A stretch of 64,000 bases of DNA. It comes from Amoebidium appalachense (taxonomy: Eukaryota; Ichthyosporea). The position numbers were made by a program, and so were the translations under genes. Location of the stretch: the NCBI GenBank assembly GCA_963693365.1, contig CAVNZM010000011.1:6758001-6822000 (forward strand). Direction: 5' to 3'. Below are positions 49,640 through 64,000 of this stretch, piece after piece. Within the stretch, counting starts at the first letter, position 1, and each line of letters starts with the position of its first letter. The notes under the pieces were generated by a model. It worked only from the letters and a program-made list of their open reading frames with translations, was not told where the DNA came from and made no database searches.

Positions 49640-49990
49640 TGGTCTGGACGTCACTTGGAGGGTGATCGGTAACGAAACCTTTAAATTTGACAAGCTTAGA
49701 TCTAAGAGCCTGCATGCATGCTGCATCATCATCGTCCTGTTCATGTTCTGAATGTTCAAACCCTGGTTCAAAAACGAGTCAGACCGCGCCAGCCGCCAAC
49801 TTACACCAAGCGACGTTGAACCCGGCGATTGCAATCTCAAAGTGAGTGCTATCCTTTCGCTCTGTTATAGTGACTTTGTCTTTTTTCTGTTTGCGTTACG
49901 GTATGCATAAGGATCTGACGATGTGTCTGAATATGGCAGGTGAGCTACCATAAAAAGAAGACACTTTTCTGGTTGGTTCAATGAGGATCT

Positions 49991-50775
49991 TTAGTGTACC
50001 AATCGTGTGACGTAGATATACATCGAGTCACCCCAGACACGGAAGCCCCCCAGATCATTAAACATCACGATGTAAATGGGGCTTCCGGGACCTGGCGTCC
50101 TCAGTCTTTTCCTTGTCCAAAACATATTTCTTGTCAACGAAAGCTGTGACCATCCGTCCCCCATCCGACTTTCATCCGTGTTCAAATTCATGTTCCCATC
50201 ACATTTCAATGTCGCAATTGCAAGAAAGTAATCTGATTGGCGCATACTGCATCTGAGCTTTTGTTGACTCAAGGAGGGGCCACTGCGGCTCCAAAACTTC
50301 CTTGTGAGCCTCGGGATATGTATGCAAAGCAGATTTTCGATACTTTTTTATGCCCATCAATAAACATTGTTCCATTTTCAGTTGCAGCAGTCAAAAATAA
50401 AGCAGGGGTGGGGATATCTGGGGGATTTTATATATGCTTGTGGAGTCCAAACTTAGGTAGCGAGCTAATTTATGTACAGGCTGCGGTGCTACGAGGGTGC
50501 AACCCAGTCACGGGTCGAATTCCAGACTGGCACAGCCCGGCCCTCTGTGCCGTGACAGATCGATATCGGATGCATTTGGAAGGTCTCACGCATACGCACA
50601 TTACAGCCTACATATGTACATTACTGTTTTTTCACAGCACTGGCACGCACGGATGCCAGTTATTGCCACATTTCCTAAAATTCCGATAATCTGGATCATA
50701 CGGTTCAAGAGACGTACACGGTGCTGTACACCTTACTACGGCGGCTTGTCTTCTCTTGTTTGACGAATCCGACAT
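49991..50775 (-). CDS. Possible small two-exon hypothetical protein
   Basis: On the minus strand an ATG at 50775 opens MSDSSNKRRQAAVV, with a donor at 50731 (AG|GTGTAC, phase 2). A second open stretch ends at TAA (49991-49993) after GGFRVWGDSMYIYVTRLVH; phase-2 acceptors (GATGCAG, GCTCAG) exist near 50263. The joined product would be about 105 aa with ordinary amino-acid composition and no simple repeats. The family is unrecognised and could be chance. Confidence 0.25.
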
Positions 50776-51858
50776 GGTAATTTCAAAGCCCGGAAGGTCA
50801 AAATCGACTTTTGTCTGATTGGTTGAATTGTGATGCTGCATTAGCCAATGAAAATGGGGCAACCCCTTCACCCCACGCAAACAAACAAACAGACATGTTG
50901 CAAAGTAAAAACATAATGATAACGACAGAGCTCAAACCCTGCAGCTGCAGGAATTCCCGGCAAATCACAATGTGCACGTACACTGTGACTACTGGTTTAC
51001 CTGCGTAAATGGCAACCAACATCATGAATTAATATACGTGTATGTTATTGTTTTTTTGTACACGTATTGTTTTCGAAGCATTTCGGACCAGCTGCATGCT
51101 GCGCTGTGCTTCATGACTCATGAGCCTATTATGGCCTTTGATTTTGTGCACTGAGATCTTCACCGGGCAAGCATCTGCTACAACTGGCTTGTACCGTGAC
51201 GTACATACACACGGTTGCAGACTTGCACTGCGCCAGCGGTTGTTAAAGGATATACACTACGTGCACCTCGAGCTCGTCTTAATATACAACTTCAATAGCG
51301 TATACATATGTTTGTGTATTAAAGGTCCTATACCGAGTGACTACTACTATGAATGCTTGCACGTATACATAGTGCAAAATGGCCGAAATTTAACCTCCGA
51401 ATTCAAACCTGAACCATATGGCCAGTGCCTATTTTTTTTTTGTTTATGTACGTGAAGCCACTGTGGCTGTGCAGGGCCACCCTCCGGTGGGCTCCCGGAG
51501 GAAATCTATAAATGAATCCACACAAAAGTTTAAAACGACGTGCCAACAGCTTGAAGTCCGTCAGTTTTTGCTTTACGTCAGCTAAGCAACAATCTAATTA
51601 GCAACGGTTGATCAGACTTACATTATTATCCTAAGGTAGCTACAGATATCGATACACCCAGACCTCCACTTGAGGCCTCGGGAGTCAGGAGGCTCAATAG
51701 GGATTCGCGGGCTCATGATAGTGTCCTTGTAACTAATGATCAATCAGCTCCAGCAGGAAGTATCACTGACGAATGCACCTGTAAATATTTTGAAAAAGAA
51801 AGAAAAAGAAAAAACCTTTTGGTGACGTGTACGTGCATATACTGAAGCAAATTTAAGA
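50776..51858. other. Upstream region of the SLC1 transporter gene
   Basis: Unique DNA of mixed composition with no microsatellite, unlike most of the window. It presumably contains the promoter and 5' UTR of the transporter. No TATA element close to the start codon was identified. Confidence 0.4.
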
Positions 51859-56190
<4,332 letters not shown>

Positions 56191-56632
56191 ATTTAATCAC
56201 AAACTTCAATCTCAATCGCACATCCGATTTGGGATTATCCGGTTACGAAAAAACTCATGGCATGGCGTCTAGCCTGGCGGTTAACTTGCTGTGTGATTAC
56301 ATATTCCTGTTCAACGTATTCAAAACGATCCTACAACAAGAGTAACCAACATTTATCATACAACATCGAACCCCCCCCCCCCCCCCCCCCCCTCCCTCTC
56401 CAGGCTCCCCCCTCTCCCCCGCGACAATTGTTTTTGTATCTGGAATCCCCCTCCCCCCTCCCCCCCCCCCCCCCCCCCCTTCCCACCCTTTCCCCTCCTT
56501 TGGAATTCTGGGTAAATACTGTTTGCCACCCACTCCCTTTTCTTTTCTTTTCTTTTTTTTTTTAATTAAAGTCTCCCCCCCTGCCCCCCAGGCCTTCCCT
56601 GTTTAGGAATACACATTCCCCATTTGTCTAGT

Positions 56633-57007
56633 ACTGTAACATTCCCGACCCCCGCCTTTCATTATTAACATTTAACCTTATAGCCTCCCGAATCAGAAAG
56701 GACAATCTTTACGGTTACATTGAATAGACCGTCATCTTTGTACCAAGGCAATGAATCACTGTAACATTCCCAATCCCCGCCTTTCATTATTAATATTTAA
56801 CCTTATCATCTCCCGAATCAGAAAGGACAATCTTTACGGTTACATTGAATAGACCGTCGTCTTTGTACCAAGGCAATGAATCACTGTAACATTCCCAATC
56901 CCCGCCTTTCATTATTAATATTTAACCTTATAGCCTCCCGAATCAGAAAGGACAATCTTTACGGTTACATTGAATAGACCTGGTCTTTGTACCAAGGCAA
57001 TGAATCA
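56633..57007 (+). repeat. 125-bp tandem repeat, three units
   Basis: Units start with ACTGTAACATTCCC at 56633, 56758 and 56883, each ending near AAGGCAATGAATC. Differences are few: CGACC/CAATC, AACATT/AATATT, CATC/CGTC. It lies 440 bp after the SLC1 stop codon. Confidence 0.95.
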
Positions 57008-57097
57008 AGTGACGTGGCCGGGCCACCTGTGAAATGCTAGTAGCCACTTGACCGCACAATCGTTGTGTGTGTGTGCCTGTACATGTCTAAGTGTTGG

Positions 57098-57103
57098 AAT
57101 AAA
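57098..57103 (+). terminator. Candidate polyadenylation signal
   Basis: AATAAA about 0.9 kb after the SLC1 stop, just beyond the 125-bp repeat. If used, the repeat would be in the 3' UTR. Confidence 0.25.
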
Positions 57104-57236
57104 AGGTCAATTAAACCCATTCACGGCCGTATTGTGCGCTACTAAGGTCAAACCCCCTCCCCCCCCCTCCCCCCTCCCCCCTCTTCTCCCCTTTAGACAC
57201 ACGGGGGGACCCCGACGAGGAGGGGGCAGGGGGTGT

Positions 57237-58010
<774 letters not shown>

Positions 58011-58269
58011 TGCGTGTTTCTGCACGTGCTGCACGGTGTGGATGCGAGATAACAGGTAAATCAGGGCTAGAGCATGAAAGGGCCAACAACACCAACAGAA
58101 TAAATCTGCTGCTGGCAGAATTATTCTGCTTGCAGGAGAATTTTTCTTTTTGCACAAAAGCAGAATTTTTCTCCAAAAAGTGGAACAATTATGCAATACA
58201 GCTGTAAATTTCAGAGCAGAAATATTCTGCAAAAGCATAAACGATTCTTCAAAAAGCATAGCTAAATAT

Positions 58270-58299
58270 TCTGCAAAAAGCAAAAAGCAAAAAGCAAAA

Positions 58300-58340
<41 letters not shown>
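58270..58340. repeat. GCAAAAA heptamer array and poly-A
   Basis: Four to five GCAAAAA units followed by about 38 A. The 200 bp before it contain many dispersed ATTCTGC and CAAAAAG words. Confidence 0.85.
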
Positions 58341-58343
<3 letters not shown>

Positions 58344-58808
58344 CAAAGAGCTGAATTATTCAGCAACTTTGGAATTGAATTGTTCAGCAAGTTGACTCAT
58401 GATGCGGCGAATTTGTGTTTGTTCATGTGCTTGCGCTTTACTAGATATAGTATTGAATTCGTTCGACGTGTTGTATGAGAAACCCAGAGCAGTCTCTTCC
58501 GCTTGTTTTTTGTCATGGAGCAAAAACCAACTAAATGCTGGTCTATCTCAACATGCTTTTGTCTAGTTGTGCACCATGAAGTTAAGGGTCCCCCCCCCCC
58601 CCCCCCTGGGCCCCCTCCCCCTCTCAGCCCAGCTATATGTGGTTCCCTGCAGAGCTACCTATTGGGGGGGGGGGGGGGGGGGGGGGGCACCCTCCAGAAA
58701 GAGCCCCCCCCCCCCCCCCCCCCTCCCTCCAGCTCCCCGGAGGGCGGAGAGTGGGTACCAGCGCCGTACCACCAGGGGGGACGCATCCCCCCTCCTTCCC
58801 GCCCCCCT

Positions 58809-58853
<45 letters not shown>

Positions 58854-58956
58854 TTCCCATTTCAAAATCAAATAACCCTGTACTATGGCATGTACATGTT
58901 GTGTATGCACATGTGTGTGTGCGGGTGTGTGTGCGGGTGCGTCTAGGAACTCCCTT

Positions 58957-58988
<32 letters not shown>

Positions 58989-60500
58989 CCCCCCCCCCCC
59001 CCCTCCCCCTGACAAGTTGGGTCACTCCAATGATAATCAGGTGTGCATGCACACGTATCTGCAGTGTGTGCGTGTGTGCGTGTGTGTTTGTATCTGACAT
59101 GTGTGTGTCAGTGTGCCACTGCCATTGTGTAATGTGCGTCGGAGTGTACACCAATTGCCTGTGCCAGCCACTCACTCGACTCAGTCGACCAATCAAACTA
59201 ATGGTATGCAAAAGCCTCGTTGATTGATCTGGTTGGAAAGCAATCACGCACCTTTCAATGCCGCGGTTCGCCATCTAATTATAGCACATTCAAAGTCTTC
59301 AAATCTAAACATAGAATGTCCCTAATTTGGCTCTCCTGGCTTGCTCCCCCTTGCCACCAGCGTGCACGCACAGCGCTCGCCCGGGCCCTCCCCCTGCTCG
59401 CTTTCCAGCACACGCACACAAGTTTTATGGAGAGAGGGGTAGGCCAATTTCCACGTTCGTTAGCATTAATCCTGTAACACAAAAAGGGTAGAAGGGAGGC
59501 GTTTAGCCTGTTGCTACGAAGACTCGGTTGGCCTAACACCCTTTCCATAGCTTGAAGCGGCGCTACCAACATAGAAGGTTAGTGTCTTTTTCGCAGCGAT
59601 CTTTTTACCATATCATGGGCGAGGGAAGAGATGAGATGTAATTACGTGATTCCGGCAAGGTTGCGAGGGCACTAAGAAGCGGAGTCAAAAAATCGTTGCA
59701 ACTAAAGAGACCCTCAATTCGCTTTTATTTTTTTCTAATGCCAGGGTCAGCGGGAAGAAATTGTCAAAACTACGATTCTGGACTCCGAGGCTCCTAGGTC
59801 ACGTCGAGGGAGCGTGAAACAATAGTGCTCAAAGGGATTCCTTATGTTCTTAAAATTCTCTCAATCGGGATACGTTTCGTTATCCCCAAGCGTTAAGCTT
59901 GATCGGATTCAGTTCTGGGCGTGGTAAACCTTAAACGAGAATACGAGGGAGGGAGGGAGTAGGACGTTTCATAGCAGTGGTTATGAGGGGAGGGAGAAAG
60001 TGCATAGGTTTTGGTTATTTAGTGGTATCTAAGCCTATGGCGGAGATAGAGGACGGAAAGGGCAACATGTATCAGAAGGGATAAAGTGGAACATGGTAGT
60101 TTGATTGACATAACACTGCCTACAAATCACATATATTGCAGAGCACAAGCATGGTTGTGTTGGAGCATGTGGGAACGGGTGGGCCTACGAGAGAGATGAG
60201 AGGGAGGCATTCACAGACAGGGAATGTGTTGGTCCACTTTTGTTAACCGGGGGCGTGTATAGACCCATCAGCGAACCCAGCAGTGGAATTTTAATTTGGA
60301 AACAGTGGTGACATTCCGAGCTCCAACTAGATTCATACCACAGGTTCAGGTTCCCAACAACATGCGTATAGTTTTCGTGGTTGGAGTGGGAGAGTTTATG
60401 GGCACCTTGGTGGGAGCTTTTTTCAGGCGCCCATGGTTTTGTTATTTTTTTTGACGTGAGGGAGTGCACCTGCAGTTGCTAAGAAGGTTTTTTTTGGCAG

Positions 60501-63044
<2,544 letters not shown>

Positions 63045-63120
63045 GTGCGTTAAAAACCCTCCTCTTCTTGCAGTTTGCATCGTGTTATTCCTCAGTTCGT
63101 GCCATATTCCCCCCCCCCCC

Positions 63121-63528
63121 CGTGGAGACATCTTTACTTCCATGCAACCGGGCATGGTTGCTCTGTGTCGTGCATCTGTAAGCACATACGCGTTTGTCGC
63201 TGCACTGCATTAGTTTGCACATACATCTTCACCGTTTTGCTCACCTTGCTTGCATAAGCAACCCTGCTCGTCTTTGATCAAGACGGGTTGACCCACCCAA
63301 GTTCAGTTGATGCTGCTGTCTGAGTTGGAGCGTCGTATATACGCGGGCTAAGGGGTCGAAACTCAGACGCAATTGATGACTTGGGCCCTCCCTGAGGATG
63401 GGCTCTGCTTATGACGCATACTGTGCGCATGGCTGATGCTGCATACTTGAATGTTTGCCTTTGCATGTGTCCTGCACCATGCTTCTCATCGTGTATGCGT
63501 ACTTCGTACTGTGTTCCGCATTCAAAAC
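63121..63528 (+). mobile_element. C-tailed retroelement copy (young subfamily), first of a tandem pair
   Basis: Starts GTGGAGACATCTTTACTTCC directly after a C-run and ends GTTCCGCATTCAAAA plus C. It contains the B-box-like GGTCGAAACTC. It is almost identical to the copy at 63575, and it extends 36 bases further 5' than the copy at 37035. Confidence 0.88.
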
Positions 63529-63574
63529 CCCCCCTGTCTTCTTTCAGAGGTGTCCTTTCAGGACAGACCACTGT

Positions 63575-63978
63575 GTGGAGACATCTTTACTTCCATGCAA
63601 CCGGGCATGGTTGCTCTGTGTCGTGCATCTGTAAGCACATACGCGTTTGTCGCTGCACTGCATTAGTTTGCACATACATCTTCACCGTTTTGCTCACCTT
63701 GCTTGCATAAGCAACCCTGCTCGTCTTTGATCAAGACGGGTTGACCCACCCAAGTTCAGTTGATGCTGCTGTCTGAGTTGGAGCGTCGTATATACGCGGG
63801 CTAAGGGGTCGAAACTCAGACGCAATTGATGACTTGGGCCCTCCCTGAGGATGGGCTCTGCTTATGACGCATACTGTGCGCATGGCTGATGCTGCATACT
63901 TGAATGTTTGCCTTTGCATGTGTCCTGCACCATGCTTCTCATCGTGTATGCGTACTTCGTACTGTGTTCCGCATTCAA
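63575..63978 (+). mobile_element. C-tailed retroelement copy, second of a tandem pair
   Basis: A head-to-tail repeat of 63121-63528 at 453 bp spacing, ending in a C-run that reaches the window edge. The 45-bp spacer contains TTTCAGAGGTGTCCTTTCAG, which may hold exon-like or acceptor sequence. Confidence 0.88.
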
Positions 63979-64000
63979 AACCCCCCCCCCCCCCCCCCCC

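Noticed and set aside
50500-50560. tRNA-like GGTCGAATTCC stretch
   Set aside because: It resembles a B box but no acceptor stem or anticodon arm could be folded around it.
50237-50689. A 150-residue plus-strand frame
   Set aside because: No recognisable motif, no splice context, and the opposite strand offers an equally good small frame.
60185-60469. A 94-residue minus-strand frame
   Set aside because: No motif or splice support, and it lies in the probable promoter region of the Tim17-like gene.

Overview
The window is nuclear DNA from a eukaryote, probably a unicellular protist or alga. Every gene I could read is split by GT-AG introns, homopolymers and dinucleotide repeats are extreme, and the gene set (plant-type C2 phospholipase D, SLC1 transporter, ING-type PHD finger, Tim17/B14.7-like protein) has no bacterial operon features. 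I cannot name the species. Most long open frames here are translated CA/TG/CT/C repeats and are not genes. I rebuilt the real genes by joining short exons with matching splice phase.

Layout: (1) 2-11595, plus strand: 3' part of a many-exon gene with two ubiquitin-fold/RA-like regions and a long Pro/Ser-rich tail. (2) 14168-16863, minus: last four exons of an ING-type PHD-finger gene with an in-frame TAA. (3) 17127-21416, minus: two-exon gene for a Pro-rich protein with SUMO-interaction-like motifs, a long coiled coil and two TQT motifs. (4) 23874-41462, plus: complete 16-exon C2-domain phospholipase D (about 757 aa, both HKD motifs) carrying one single-base frameshift. (5) 45934-46790, plus: Cys-rich repeat frame followed, one frame over, by a Gly/Met repeat. 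(6) 51859-56190, plus: complete six-exon SLC1/DAACS transporter (487 aa). (7) 60501-63044, plus: start of a Tim17/complex I B14.7-like gene cut by the right edge. A weak small minus-strand gene may lie at 49991-50775.

Introns and spacers hold three recurring structures. One is a dispersed retroelement family whose copies share a 3' end, are truncated to different extents at the 5' end, and finish in a C-run, usually with another C-run or C-rich stretch on the 5' side. The longest copy (39162-40436) begins with a C-terminal reverse-transcriptase fragment, so the family looks like the 3' end of a LINE/Penelope-like element. The second is partial copies of exons, most often intron 3' end plus the first bases of the exon, lying beside the real exon in at least six introns. 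The third is a polarity of dinucleotide repeats: TG near the 5' end and CA near the 3' end of introns on the sense strand, with the CA array often supplying the CAG acceptor.

No functional link between neighbouring genes is evident. All homology statements rest on recognising family motifs by eye.
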